Made by a program: the position numbers and the translations under genes. Positions 49,194 to 57,312 of a stretch of DNA of 64,000 nt are shown in pieces; the stretch's first letter is position 1, and the number at the start of each line of letters is the position of its first letter. The notes beneath the pieces were generated by a model, which was not told the origin of the DNA, did no database searches, and was given only the letters and a program-made list of their open reading frames with translations. Source of the stretch: JBBDWR01 sp040902745. Lineage in GTDB: Bacteria; Actinomycetota; UBA4738; HRBIN12. The DNA is taken from positions 84,837-148,836 of the forward strand of contig JBBDWR010000008.1 in NCBI GenBank assembly GCA_040902745.1. Reading direction: 5' to 3'.

Positions 49194-49577
49194 CTACTTC
49201 TTGCGCGGGGTCTTCTTCTTGCCCGCGATCGCCTTCTTGGGACCCTTGCGCGTGCGCGCGTTCGTGTGGGTGCGCTGCCCGTTCACCGGGAGCGAACGGC
49301 GGTGGCGGATGCCCTGGTAACACCCGATCTCGATCTTGCGCTTGATGTCCGAAGCGACGTCGCGGCGCAGGTCTCCCTCGACCTTGAACGTGCGGTCGAT
49401 GAAGTCGCGGATCCGGACGACCTCTTCTTCGGACAGGTCGCGGACCTTGGTCGACGCGTCGATACCCGTGCCGTCCACGATCTGGAACGCCCGCGTGGGG
49501 CCGATGCCGTAGATGTAGCGAAGACCGATCTCCACGCGCTTGTCGCGCGGGAGGTCGACGCCTGCGATCCGTGCCAC
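49194..49577 (-). CDS. rpsM: 30S ribosomal protein S13
   Basis: The 127 residues start MARIAGVDLPRDKRVEIGLRYI, with YQGIRHRRSLPVNGQRTHTNARTRKGP near the end, a classic S13. It follows rpmJ by ten bases. Confidence 0.96.
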   Translation of the reverse strand: MARIAGVDLPRDKRVEIGLRYIYGIGPTRAFQIVDGTGIDASTKVRDLSEEEVVRIRDFIDRTFKVEGDLRRDVASDIKRKIEIGCYQGIRHRRSLPVNGQRTHTNARTRKGPKKAIAGKKKTPRKK

Positions 49578-49587
49578 AGCCTGCCTC

Positions 49588-49701
49588 CTAGCCCTGCCGC
49601 TGCTTGTGTCGGGGGTTCGAGCAGATCACCTGGACACGGCCACGCCGCCGGATCACCCGGCACTTGTCGCACAGCCTCTTGACGCTCGGCCGAACCTTCA
49701 T
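49588..49701 (-). CDS. rpmJ: 50S ribosomal protein L36 (zinc-binding form)
   Basis: A 37-residue protein, MKVRPSVKRLCDKCRVI to CSNPRHKQRQG. The zinc ligands Cys11, Cys14, Cys27 and His32 are all present, so it is the C+ form. It lies between infA and rpsM, the usual place. Confidence 0.95.
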   Translation of the reverse strand: MKVRPSVKRLCDKCRVIRRRGRVQVICSNPRHKQRQG

Positions 49702-49720
49702 CGCGCTACCCCGTCCCTGC

Positions 49721-49939
49721 TCACTTGTACCGGTAGATGATGCGGCCGCGCGTCAGGTCGTACGGCGACAGCTCCACCAGCACCCGGTCCCCCGGGAGGA
49801 TCCGGATGTAGTGCATCCGCATCTTCCCCGAGATGTGTGCCAATACGTTGTGCCCGTTCTCGAGCTCGACCCGGAACATGGCGTTGGGCAGCGGCTCGGT
49901 GACCTTGCCCTCGACCTCGATCGCGTCCTTCTTCGGCAA
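49721..49939 (-). CDS. infA: translation initiation factor IF-1
   Basis: A 72-residue OB-fold protein, MPKKDAIEVEGKVTEPLPNA through HISGKMRMHYIRILPGDRV to IIYRYK, typical of IF-1. A promoter with a clear -10 lies 86 bases upstream; the next gene upstream is a lysyl-oxidase-like gene rather than map. Confidence 0.97.
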   Translation of the reverse strand: MPKKDAIEVEGKVTEPLPNAMFRVELENGHNVLAHISGKMRMHYIRILPGDRVLVELSPYDLTRGRIIYRYK

Positions 49940-50024
49940 TCTGCTCCGGATGATCCTCGTGTCCAGGCGTGGCGACCCGCCGGTGGGGCGAGCCGAAAGC
50001 GCCCCCGGACGGGAGCGCCCGGGA

Positions 50025-50054
50025 AGTATACGTGCAGGTCGCAGGCAGCGTCAC
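50025..50054 (-). promoter_or_regulatory. promoter upstream of infA-rpmJ-rpsM-rpsK-rpoA
   Basis: On the minus strand -35 GTGACG (50049-50054), 18 bases, -10 TATACT (50025-50030). The expected start near 50018 gives a leader of about 80 bases. It lies between infA and the inserted lysyl-oxidase genes and would restore transcription of the downstream translation genes. Confidence 0.6.
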
Positions 50055-50104
50055 GCACGGACCGGGGCGGCACGCGAGGCCGCTCCCGGGCTCTATCGTC
50101 CCAG

Positions 50105-50881
50105 CTAGCAAGGGGTGCTTAGCCGCGCAACATCCCCCGATGCCTTGATCCGGATCAGCTGGCGCCCGGTGTTGTCCGCTGCGGACATCTCCAGCAGCCT
50201 CGCGGCCGGGTCGACGGTCGTAACGACGCAGTACTCCCCCGGGCCGACACCGGTCACCTCGAGCGATTGACCGGGGAGCGAGTACTGGTAGACGTCGGCC
50301 CACCCGGCGGACAACCCTTGGACGGCGTCCGCGGAGCACGCTCCGTAGTAGCCGCCGGGAGGCGCTCCGGGTGTCGCGGGAAGCTTGCGGACCGAGTCCA
50401 CGAGGCAGAAGCCGACCTTACCGTTGTGCGAGACGAGGGAGCCGTCATCGACCGATCGCAGTTCGTAGCGGGCGAAGTCGACGAAGTGCCAGTGGTCGTG
50501 GGTCGCGTGGAATCGGAAGCAACCGACAGGGAACGTCTCCCGGATCCGGTCGATCTTCCGGGTGTAGACGCCATCGGCATCGATGTCTGTGTACACGCGC
50601 TGGATCGCCGTCCGGTCGTTGGAGCGATCGCCATCGCCGTCGCAATCGCGCAGTCGGGGAAGCAGCTCCAAGGCGCCGGGGCCGGCGTTCGCGATCCAGG
50701 TCGAGAACCGCAGCTGAACGGTGCCGTTGCTGAACTCCTTGAGACGGAACTCGGTGGACGGCAGCGGCTGCAGGTCGGGGAGCAGCGCGTCCGGGGTGCC
50801 CAAAGCGGCGGGAGATGCGGCGGCGATCGCCACCAACACCATGGCAGTCACCGCTATGACAGCCGCACGACGCGCGTTCAA
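50105..50881 (-). CDS. secreted lysyl-oxidase-like protein (copy 1)
   Basis: A 258-residue protein of the lysyl oxidase family, copper amine oxidases with a lysine tyrosylquinone cofactor. The signal peptide is MNARRAAVIAVTAMVLVAIA to about residue 27. The copper site is HATHDHWHFVDF (about 125-136); the cofactor Lys candidate is in SHNGKVGFCLVD and the Tyr candidate in ADVYQYSLPGQ. A calcium-like Asp-rich loop DCDGDGDRSNDRT precedes it. Eukaryotic homologues cross-link collagen; the bacterial substrate is unknown. The TTG start at 50881 has a TAGGTT box nine bases upstream and gives a normal signal peptide. Confidence 0.87.
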   Translation of the reverse strand: MNARRAAVIAVTAMVLVAIAAASPAALGTPDALLPDLQPLPSTEFRLKEFSNGTVQLRFSTWIANAGPGALELLPRLRDCDGDGDRSNDRTAIQRVYTDIDADGVYTRKIDRIRETFPVGCFRFHATHDHWHFVDFARYELRSVDDGSLVSHNGKVGFCLVDSVRKLPATPGAPPGGYYGACSADAVQGLSAGWADVYQYSLPGQSLEVTGVGPGEYCVVTTVDPAARLLEMSAADNTGRQLIRIKASGDVARLSTPC

Positions 50882-50890
50882 CGCGGCGCC

Positions 50891-50896
50891 AACCTA
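50891..50896 (-). promoter_or_regulatory. -10 box upstream of lysyl-oxidase-like copy 1
   Basis: TAGGTT on the minus strand, nine bases before the TTG at 50881. Would give this gene its own promoter inside the ribosomal region. Confidence 0.35.
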
Positions 50897-50965
50897 CACC
50901 CCGGGGGTCGCGACCGCGAGACAACAACGGGCGGGTCCGGACGGACTAGTCCCCTGACGGGATCG

Positions 50966-51757
50966 TCAGCAGGTTCGCGACAACGGGGTGACGCTCATGC
51001 CGACAAGCCGGACGGCCTTGGTCGAACGGTTGTCGTCGTCGGAGGTTTCCTCGAGATGGTTGTTCGGATCGATGTTGATCCGGACGCAGTACTTCCCGTC
51101 GGCAACTCCGTCGATGTCGAAGTTCTGTCCCTCGAGCTGTGCGCTGTAGAGGTCTTCCCAGCCGACCGATATCCCCTGGTGCACGGTGGGCTGGCAGCTG
51201 TCGTAGTACCGGCTCGAGGGCGATCCCGGCAGCTCGGGGTGGGTGCGCAAAGAGTCCAGCATGCAGAACCCCACCTTGGTGCGCGTCGCGACGGCCTTGC
51301 CGTCGGACAGTCTCGTGAGCCGGTAGTTGGCGAAATCCTCGAAGTGCCAGTGGTTGTGGGCGGCATGGAAGAAGAAGCACCCCGCCAGACGCTTTTCCCA
51401 CTGGACGTCGATGCCGCGATCGAAGACGCCGTCGGCGTCGACATCGAGGAACGTCCACTGCATCGCCGATCGGTCGTTCTTGCGATCCCCGTCGCCGTCG
51501 CAGTCGTTCTTGCGGGGCACCATCTCGAGCGGACCGGTACCGATGTTCGGGGTCGAAGTGGAGAAGCGCAGGTACCTGGTTCCGTTGCTGTTGACCACGT
51601 CCAGGCTGAAAGCGGGCTGGGCGGCGATGTTTGGCAACAGCTCCGTCAGATCCCCGCCCGCCGCGGGCGAGACGGATTCAAGGCTCAGCGCGAGCGTGCC
51701 GGCCAGCAGGGCGGCCAGCCAGGATCGTCGGGGGGATCGGAGGCGCACGGTACCCAT
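50966..51757 (-). CDS. secreted lysyl-oxidase-like protein (copy 2)
   Basis: A 263-residue paralogue of the adjacent gene, with the same order of elements: signal peptide (RRSWLAALLAGTLALSLES, cleaved near residue 33), LRFSTSTPNIGTGPLE, the DCDGDGDRKNDRS loop, the copper motif HAAHNHWHFEDF, RTKVGFCMLD with the candidate Lys, and WEDLYSAQLEGQ with the candidate Tyr. Four or more cysteines are conserved between the copies. The ATG at 51757 is chosen for the signal peptide. It lies 41 bases after map, in the spc/alpha ribosomal region. The two copies differ well beyond the active site, so the duplication is old. Confidence 0.87.
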   Translation of the reverse strand: MGTVRLRSPRRSWLAALLAGTLALSLESVSPAAGGDLTELLPNIAAQPAFSLDVVNSNGTRYLRFSTSTPNIGTGPLEMVPRKNDCDGDGDRKNDRSAMQWTFLDVDADGVFDRGIDVQWEKRLAGCFFFHAAHNHWHFEDFANYRLTRLSDGKAVATRTKVGFCMLDSLRTHPELPGSPSSRYYDSCQPTVHQGISVGWEDLYSAQLEGQNFDIDGVADGKYCVRINIDPNNHLEETSDDDNRSTKAVRLVGMSVTPLSRTC

Positions 51758-51798
51758 GGTATCGGTTCTCCGAGGGCGAAAGCTTGACCGGCTCCGGC

Positions 51799-52554
51799 TC
51801 ACGGACGAGCTGTCAGGACCTCGTGCCCGGTTTCGGTCACGGCGATCGTGTGCTCGAAGTGGGCTGACAACGAACCGTCGGCGGTGACCACGGTCCAGTC
51901 GTCGGCCAGCACCTTGGTCTCCCATCCGCCGAGGTTCACCATGGGCTCGACCGCGATCACCAAGCCTGGCTTGAGTTCGATGCCCCGGCCGCCAGGGCCG
52001 TAGTTGGGGATCTGGGGATCCTCGTGGAGCTTGCGACCGACCCCGTGGCCGACGTATTCGCGGACGACCGAGAATCCGGCGCCCTCGGCGACCTGCTGCA
52101 CCGCATGTCCGATGTCCGAGAGCCTGCCCCCCGGCTTGATCTGCGAGATCCCCGCGTCCAGCGATTCCTCACACGAGCGGACCAGCTTCTCCACCTCCGC
52201 CGACAAAGGCTCGCCGACGAACACCGTGACCGCAGAGTCGCCGTGGAAACCCTCCCAGATCGCCCCGAAGTCCAGCGAGATCAGGTCGCCGTTGTGCAAC
52301 ACGCGCTTCGGGTCGGGGATCCCGTGAACGATCTCCTGATTGATCGATGTACAGATCGATGCGGGGAACCCCCGGTACCCCTTGAAGGACGGCGTCGCAC
52401 CCTGATCGCGGATGAAGGTCTCTGCCACGCGATCGAGGTCTGCCGTGGAAGCGCCTGGCACGACGGCCTCCATCACGAGCGCGACGGTCTCGCCGGTGAT
52501 CCGACCGGCGACCCGCATCTTGTCCAGCTCTTCGGCGTTCTTGTATTCGATCAT
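51799..52554 (-). CDS. map: methionine aminopeptidase, type I
   Basis: Removes the N-terminal Met from new proteins. The 251 residues carry the five metal ligands: Asp in ISLDFGAIWEGFHGDSAVT (two Asp), His in EYVGHGVGRKLHEDP, Glu in VIAVEPMVN and Glu in SAHFEHTIAVTE. The ATG at 52554 follows GAGGG. Standard place after adk. Confidence 0.95.
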   Translation of the reverse strand: MIEYKNAEELDKMRVAGRITGETVALVMEAVVPGASTADLDRVAETFIRDQGATPSFKGYRGFPASICTSINQEIVHGIPDPKRVLHNGDLISLDFGAIWEGFHGDSAVTVFVGEPLSAEVEKLVRSCEESLDAGISQIKPGGRLSDIGHAVQQVAEGAGFSVVREYVGHGVGRKLHEDPQIPNYGPGGRGIELKPGLVIAVEPMVNLGGWETKVLADDWTVVTADGSLSAHFEHTIAVTETGHEVLTARP

Positions 52555-52577
52555 CTGCCCTCGTCTGCGCCGGAAGA

Positions 52578-53246
52578 TCACGACGCTCCGTTCAGGTCCA
52601 CGATATCGGAGATCGCCTCGAGGGTCCGGTCGGTCACGACTTCCTCCGGTGCCTCCGCGTCGATCTCGCGGAGCAAGCCGCGCTCCCAGAAGAAGAACTC
52701 CAGGGGGCGCGTCTCGTCGAAGTAGATCTGCAGGCGGCGACGGACCGTGACCTCGTCGTCGTCCTTGCGACGGACCAACCCGTGTCCGCACACGTCGCAC
52801 AGGTTGTCGTTCTTGGGCTTCTTGAACGCCTCGTTGTAGGTCCGCTTGCAGTTCGGACAGGTCCATCGGTTGGAGATCCGCTTCACGGCCATCTCATCCC
52901 CGATCTTGAAGTTGAGCACCGCCGACAGCGGTTCGTCGACCGCGGCGAGCGCGTTCTCGAGGGCCTGGGCCTGCGGCACCGTGCGCGGGAAACCGTCAAG
53001 GATGAATCCCTCCTTGGCGTCGGGCTCCCGGAGCCGGTCCATCACCATCTGGACGACGACGTCATCGGAGACGTACTCCCCGCGGTCCATGTACGCGCGA
53101 GCGCGCCGACCGAGCGCGGTGCCCTCCTCAACGTGCTCGCGAAGCAGATCGCCGGTGGAGATCGTGACGATGCCGAGCTTGTCCACGAGCCGAGCGGCCT
53201 GGGTTCCCTTCCCCGCACCCGGCGGTCCGAGGAGCACGAGTCGCAT
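52578..53246 (-). CDS. adk: adenylate kinase
   Basis: Interconverts ATP, AMP and ADP. The 222 residues have the P-loop GPPGAGKGTQAARL, the AMP site ISTGDLLREHV, DGFPRT and a zinc-type lid with CPNC and CDVC cysteines, as in Gram-positive and actinobacterial long-form kinases. Directly after secY. Confidence 0.96.
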   Translation of the reverse strand: MRLVLLGPPGAGKGTQAARLVDKLGIVTISTGDLLREHVEEGTALGRRARAYMDRGEYVSDDVVVQMVMDRLREPDAKEGFILDGFPRTVPQAQALENALAAVDEPLSAVLNFKIGDEMAVKRISNRWTCPNCKRTYNEAFKKPKNDNLCDVCGHGLVRRKDDDEVTVRRRLQIYFDETRPLEFFFWERGLLREIDAEAPEEVVTDRTLEAISDIVDLNGAS

Positions 53247-53248
53247 GG

Positions 53249-54541
53249 TTACTTCAGGAAGCCCTCGTAGTTGTGCATCTGGAGCTGAGACTCCAGCTGC
53301 TTCATCGTCTCGAGCGCGACGCCCACGGTGATCAGCAACGAGGCACCGCCGAACGGGAACTGCTGGAAGCCCCACACGGCGAGAACGATCGTCGGAACCA
53401 ACGCGATGGCGGCCAGGAACAGCGCTCCGGGAAGCGTGATCCGCACGAGGATGTCGTTCAGGTACTTCGCGGTCGGCGGTCCGGGACGGATCCCCGGAAC
53501 GAACCCGCCGAACTTGCGCAGGTTGTCGGCCGTGTCGACCGGGTTGAACGCGATCGCGGTGTAGAAGTAGGCGAAGAACACGACCATCAGACCGTAGATT
53601 GCCATGTACACGACGCTCCGCTGGTTGTTGAGATAGTCGTTCACCAACGTCTGGAACCACGCCGCATCGATCGCGCTCGCGAGCAGCGTGGGGAAATACA
53701 GCACCGACGAGGCGAAGATGATCGGGATCACGCCCGCCTGGTTGACCTTGAGGGGGATGTACGTGCTGCCGCCGGACGCCATCCGCCTACCGACGACCCG
53801 TTTCGCGTACTGCACCGGGATCCGGCGTTGCCCCTGTTCGATGTAGACGACGGCGACGATCATCGCGAGACCGAGCGCGATCACGGTGATGAACTGCGCC
53901 GTGCTCCCCTGTGCAAGGATCGACGCGCCCTCCTGCGGCAGGGTCGAGATCACGGACGCGAAGATCAGGATCGACATGCCGTTGCCGATCCCCCGCTGGG
54001 TGATCAACTCGCCCATCCACATGATCAGGGCCGTGCCCGCTGTCAGCGTGAGCACGATCAGGGCGATCCGGGGCGCAGTCAGTTGCGCGGTGAACAGGTC
54101 GATCTGACCGCTCTGGGGATCGTTGCGGTTGAACAGGAACACCAGGCTGGTGGACTGCAACAGGGCGAGGACGATCGTCACGTAGCGTGTGGTCTGATTG
54201 ATCTTCTTGGTCCCGGATTCGCCTTCCTTCTGCCACTGCTCCAGCTTGGGGATCACGACGGTGAGCAGCTGCATGATGATCGACGCGGTGATGTACGGCA
54301 TGATCCCGAGCGCGAACACGGCCATACGGGTGAGAGCACCGCCGGAGAACAGGTTGATGTAGTCGAGGAACCCGCTGCCGCCCTGTGAACTCTGTTCGAT
54401 CTGGCGTTGGACCGCGTCGAGATCGACGAGCGGAACGGGGACGTGCGAACCGAACCGATACACCGCGATGATCGCGAGCGTAAAGAGGATCTTCTTACGA
54501 AGATCGGGGATCTTGAACGCGTTGACGAAGGCGGCAAGCAT
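53249..54541 (-). CDS. secY: protein translocase subunit SecY
   Basis: Channel subunit of the Sec translocon, ten membrane helices in 430 residues. SecY signatures are FGSHVPVPLVD, GGALTRMAVFALGIMPYITASI (split GGALTRMAVF and GIMPYITASI) and the C-terminal cytosolic loops with RPGPPTAKYL. The ATG at 54541 follows rplO after 33 bases. Confidence 0.96.
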   Translation of the reverse strand: MLAAFVNAFKIPDLRKKILFTLAIIAVYRFGSHVPVPLVDLDAVQRQIEQSSQGGSGFLDYINLFSGGALTRMAVFALGIMPYITASIIMQLLTVVIPKLEQWQKEGESGTKKINQTTRYVTIVLALLQSTSLVFLFNRNDPQSGQIDLFTAQLTAPRIALIVLTLTAGTALIMWMGELITQRGIGNGMSILIFASVISTLPQEGASILAQGSTAQFITVIALGLAMIVAVVYIEQGQRRIPVQYAKRVVGRRMASGGSTYIPLKVNQAGVIPIIFASSVLYFPTLLASAIDAAWFQTLVNDYLNNQRSVVYMAIYGLMVVFFAYFYTAIAFNPVDTADNLRKFGGFVPGIRPGPPTAKYLNDILVRITLPGALFLAAIALVPTIVLAVWGFQQFPFGGASLLITVGVALETMKQLESQLQMHNYEGFLK

Positions 54542-54574
54542 GTGGGCCCGTATCGTACCCCTTCGCCGGGCGGA

Positions 54575-55012
54575 CTAGCCGACCAGCTCGGCGGTGCCTC
54601 CGGCCTGTTCGATCTTGGTCTTGGCGGTCTGCGAGAACGCATGCGCCTTGACCGTGAGGACGGTGGAAAGGTCCCCGCGACCGAGCACCTTGACCTTGCG
54701 ACCCTTGCGAACCATGCCGTGCTCGAGCAGCGTCGCCGGCGTTACCTCACCCGAGGTGAACACCTTGCCGATCGCCTCGACGTTGACCACGGAGTACTCG
54801 ACCCGGTTGGGATTGGTGAACCCGGGGAGCTTGGGCACCCTGCGTGCCAGCGGCATCTGGCCGCCTTCGAACCCGAGCTTGGGCTGATGGCGAGCGCCCC
54901 AACCCTTGGTGCCACGACCCGCCGTCTTTCCCTTGCCGGCCGCGCGACCACGGCCGGCGCGCGTGCGCTTCTTCGTTGACCCCTCGGCGGGCTTGAGGTG
55001 ATGCAGCTTCAT
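54575..55012 (-). CDS. rplO: 50S ribosomal protein L15
   Basis: The 145 residues start MKLHHLKPAEGSTKKRTRAGRG, with GRGTKGWGAR, GFEGGQMPLARRVPKLPGF and the C-terminal KTKIEQAGGTAELVG, a complete L15. Start overlaps the rpmD stop (ATGA). Confidence 0.96.
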   Translation of the reverse strand: MKLHHLKPAEGSTKKRTRAGRGRAAGKGKTAGRGTKGWGARHQPKLGFEGGQMPLARRVPKLPGFTNPNRVEYSVVNVEAIGKVFTSGEVTPATLLEHGMVRKGRKVKVLGRGDLSTVLTVKAHAFSQTAKTKIEQAGGTAELVG

Positions 55013-55194
55013 CCGTCGACCTCCTGGACCTCGACGAGATGGGAGACCTTCGCGATCATCCCGCGGATCTCCGGACGGTCCTCTTTGAGCACGGTGTCGT
55101 TGATCCGGTGCAGCCCGAGACGGCGGACCGTGTCCTTCTGGTCGCGCGGACGATCGATCACGCTGCGCACCTGCTTAACGCTGAGTTTTGCCAC
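55009..55194 (-). CDS. rpmD: 50S ribosomal protein L30
   Basis: A 61-residue L30, LSVKQVRSVIDRPRDQKDTVRRLGLHRIN, split here as LSVKQVRSVIDRP and TVRRLGLHRIND. GTG at 55194 follows GGAGG and overlaps the end of rpsE by 20 bases. Confidence 0.94.
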   Translation of the reverse strand: MAKLSVKQVRSVIDRPRDQKDTVRRLGLHRINDTVLKEDRPEIRGMIAKVSHLVEVQEVDG

Positions 55195-55777
55195 CGTATG
55201 CCTCCGTCAGATCCTCGGCCCGTTTCGCCTGCATCTTCTTCTGGGCGTCGGCGACCGCCTCGATCATCGGCTTGGGCGCGATCTCATGCACGTCGCGATC
55301 GCGCAGCGCCGCCACATCCGCGGGCAGACGCAGCCCCTTGAGGCCGGCAACCGCCGCCTTGATGATGTTGATCTGGTTGGACGAGCCCAGCGACTTGGAC
55401 AGGATGTCCTTGATACCGGCGCACTCCACGAGCGCGCGCACCGGACCGCCGGCGATCACGCCGGTTCCCGGAGCGGCGGGCTTGAGCAGCACCACACCGG
55501 CGCCGTCCTCTCCGATGATCTTGTGCGGGATCGTGGTGCCCATCATCGGCACCTCGAACATCGTCCGGCGGGCCTGCTCGACGCCCTTCGCGATCGCGGC
55601 GGGTACCTCCTTGGCCTTGCCGTAGCCCACGCCCACACGACCGGCGCCGTCACCGACGACGACGAGCGCGGCGAAGGAGAACCGGCGGCCACCCTTGACG
55701 ACCTTGGCCACGCGGTTGATCGAGATCACGCGCTCCTCGTAGGGACTCTTGTTGTCCTGTGCGTCGTAGCGTCGCAT
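55175..55777 (-). CDS. rpsE: 30S ribosomal protein S5
   Basis: The 200 residues have INRVAKVVKGGRRFSFAALV, GYGKAKEVPAAIAKG, IPHKIIGEDGAGVVLLKPA and GIKDILSKSLGSSNQINIIKA. The C-terminus is extended by about 30 residues (EAVADAQKKMQAKRAEDLTE). Its start abuts the end of rplR. Confidence 0.96.
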   Translation of the reverse strand: MRRYDAQDNKSPYEERVISINRVAKVVKGGRRFSFAALVVVGDGAGRVGVGYGKAKEVPAAIAKGVEQARRTMFEVPMMGTTIPHKIIGEDGAGVVLLKPAAPGTGVIAGGPVRALVECAGIKDILSKSLGSSNQINIIKAAVAGLKGLRLPADVAALRDRDVHEIAPKPMIEAVADAQKKMQAKRAEDLTEAYGGKTQR

Positions 55778-56133
55778 CAGATCTGCAGTCCTTCCTCACG
55801 GGCACCGTCGGCGACGGCGGCCACGCGGCCGTGATAGAGCCGGCCGCCGCGGTCGAACACCGCCTGCTCGATGCCCTGTTGCTTGGCGCGCTGGGCGATC
55901 ATCGTGCCCACCGCCTTTGCCACGTCGGTCTTACCGGCCACGCCGGAGACCTCGCGGTCCGATGCCTGCGCCAAGGTGTTGCCGCCGACGTCGTCGATCA
56001 ACTGTGCGTAGATGTGCCGGTTGGACCGGAACACCGCCAGGCGCGGACGCGTGGCCGTACCCGAGACCTTCTTGCGCACCCGGATGTGCCGTCGCTGCAC
56101 CGCTGAGACGCGTCGTCGCGACTTGGCCATCAC
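55777..56133 (-). CDS. rplR: 50S ribosomal protein L18
   Basis: The 118 residues contain RRHIRVRKKVSGTATRPRLAVF, YAQLIDDVGGNTLAQAS and the end FDRGGRLYHGRVAAVADGAREEGL, complete for L18, which carries 5S rRNA. Start overlaps the rplF stop (ATGA-type). Confidence 0.96.
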   Translation of the reverse strand: MMAKSRRRVSAVQRRHIRVRKKVSGTATRPRLAVFRSNRHIYAQLIDDVGGNTLAQASDREVSGVAGKTDVAKAVGTMIAQRAKQQGIEQAVFDRGGRLYHGRVAAVADGAREEGLQI

Positions 56134-56681
56134 GCAGCTCCCGCCTTGGCCGCCTTGCCTGCCTTCTTGCGGACGTATTCACCCTCGTAGCGGATCCCCT
56201 TGCCCTTGTACGGCTCGGGCTTGCGAACCTTGCGGATCCTCGCGGCGATCTCTCCGACGGCTTGCTTATCGTTGCCGCGAACGACGATCTGCGTCGGCGT
56301 CGGGCACTCGAACTGGATCTGCTCGGGGCAGCGGACGCTCACCGGGTGGGAGTAGCCCGCGGCGATCTCCAGATCTTTGCCCTTGAGCTGTGCGCGGTAG
56401 CCGACCCCGATGATCTCGAGCTTGCGCTCGAAACCACTGGTGACGCCCTCGACCATGTTCGCGAGCAGGGTTCTCGTCAGGCCGTGCAAACCGCGGAAGA
56501 ACCCCTCGTCGTTGGGACGCTCGACCCGAACCTGGGCGCCGTCGACCTCCACCTTCATCTGCGGATGGAAGCGCTGCGTCAGCTCGCCGCGCGGACCCTT
56601 GACGGTGACCAGGCCGTCGGACGCGACGGACACCTGGACCCCATCCGGGATCTCCACGGGCTGCTTGCCGATCCGACTCAT
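56130..56681 (-). CDS. rplF: 50S ribosomal protein L6
   Basis: The 183 residues start MSRIGKQPVEIPDGVQV and have GVTSGFERKLEIIGVGYRA and the C-terminal KVRKPEPYKGKGIRYEGEYV. Four bases after rpsH. Confidence 0.96.
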   Translation of the reverse strand: MSRIGKQPVEIPDGVQVSVASDGLVTVKGPRGELTQRFHPQMKVEVDGAQVRVERPNDEGFFRGLHGLTRTLLANMVEGVTSGFERKLEIIGVGYRAQLKGKDLEIAAGYSHPVSVRCPEQIQFECPTPTQIVVRGNDKQAVGEIAARIRKVRKPEPYKGKGIRYEGEYVRKKAGKAAKAGAA

Positions 56682-56685
56682 CGCC

Positions 56686-57132
56686 TCACCACACCTCCGC
56701 GAGAACCTCGCCGCCGATGTGCTTGCGCGAGGCCTGGCGGTCGGTCATCACGCCCTGCGACGTGGAGAGGATCGCGACACCGAGACCGCCGAGCACACGC
56801 GGCAGGTTGTCGTGCTTCGCGTACACCCGCCGTCCGGGCTTGGACACGCGACGAAGACCGGAGATCGTGCGCGTACGGTCCTTGCCGTACTTGAGTCCGA
56901 CCCGCAACACCTGGCGAACGCCTTCTCCTTCGCGCTTGAACCCGGTGATGTAGCCCTCTTCTTGCAAGATGTTGCAGATCGCCTCGTTCTGCTTCGAGGC
57001 AGGCAGGAAGAGCTCCTCCTTGAAGGCGATGTTGGCGTTGCGGATCCGCGTGAGCATGTCGCCGACCGGATCGGAGACGTTCGTGTTCAGCACGGGGATC
57101 GCGTCGGAGCGAACCGGATTCGTCGTCACCAT
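56686..57132 (-). CDS. rpsH: 30S ribosomal protein S8
   Basis: The S8 body DPVGDMLTRIRNANIAFKEE begins at about residue 21; the first 20 residues (MVTTNPVRSDAIPVLNTNVS) are an extension not usual in S8. No closer start with a ribosome site is seen. The C-terminus YAKHDNLPRVLGGLGVAIL and GVMTDRQASRKHIGGEVL is standard. The ATG at 57132 overlaps the end of the S14 gene by seven bases (ATGGTGA). Confidence 0.94.
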   Translation of the reverse strand: MVTTNPVRSDAIPVLNTNVSDPVGDMLTRIRNANIAFKEELFLPASKQNEAICNILQEEGYITGFKREGEGVRQVLRVGLKYGKDRTRTISGLRRVSKPGRRVYAKHDNLPRVLGGLGVAILSTSQGVMTDRQASRKHIGGEVLAEVW

Positions 57133-57311
57133 GAGGCTTTCGTCACCCCCGGCAGTTCTCCGAGATGCGCGAGCTCGCGGAAGCAGATCCGGCAGAGCAA
57201 AAACTTACGGAAAACCGCGCGCGGACGCCCGCAGCGCTGGCAGCGCGAGTATTCACGCACCTGGAACTTCTGCCGTCGCTGTTGCTTGTTCTTCAGTGCC
57301 GTCTTTGCCAT
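57126..57311 (-). CDS. rpsZ: 30S ribosomal protein S14, type Z (zinc-binding)
   Basis: A 61-residue S14 with two CxxC pairs, RCQRC and LCRIC, which bind zinc. This is the short form found in Gram-positives and is encoded between rplE and rpsH. Confidence 0.95.
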   Translation of the reverse strand: MAKTALKNKQQRRQKFQVREYSRCQRCGRPRAVFRKFLLCRICFRELAHLGELPGVTKASW

Positions 57312-57312
57312 C

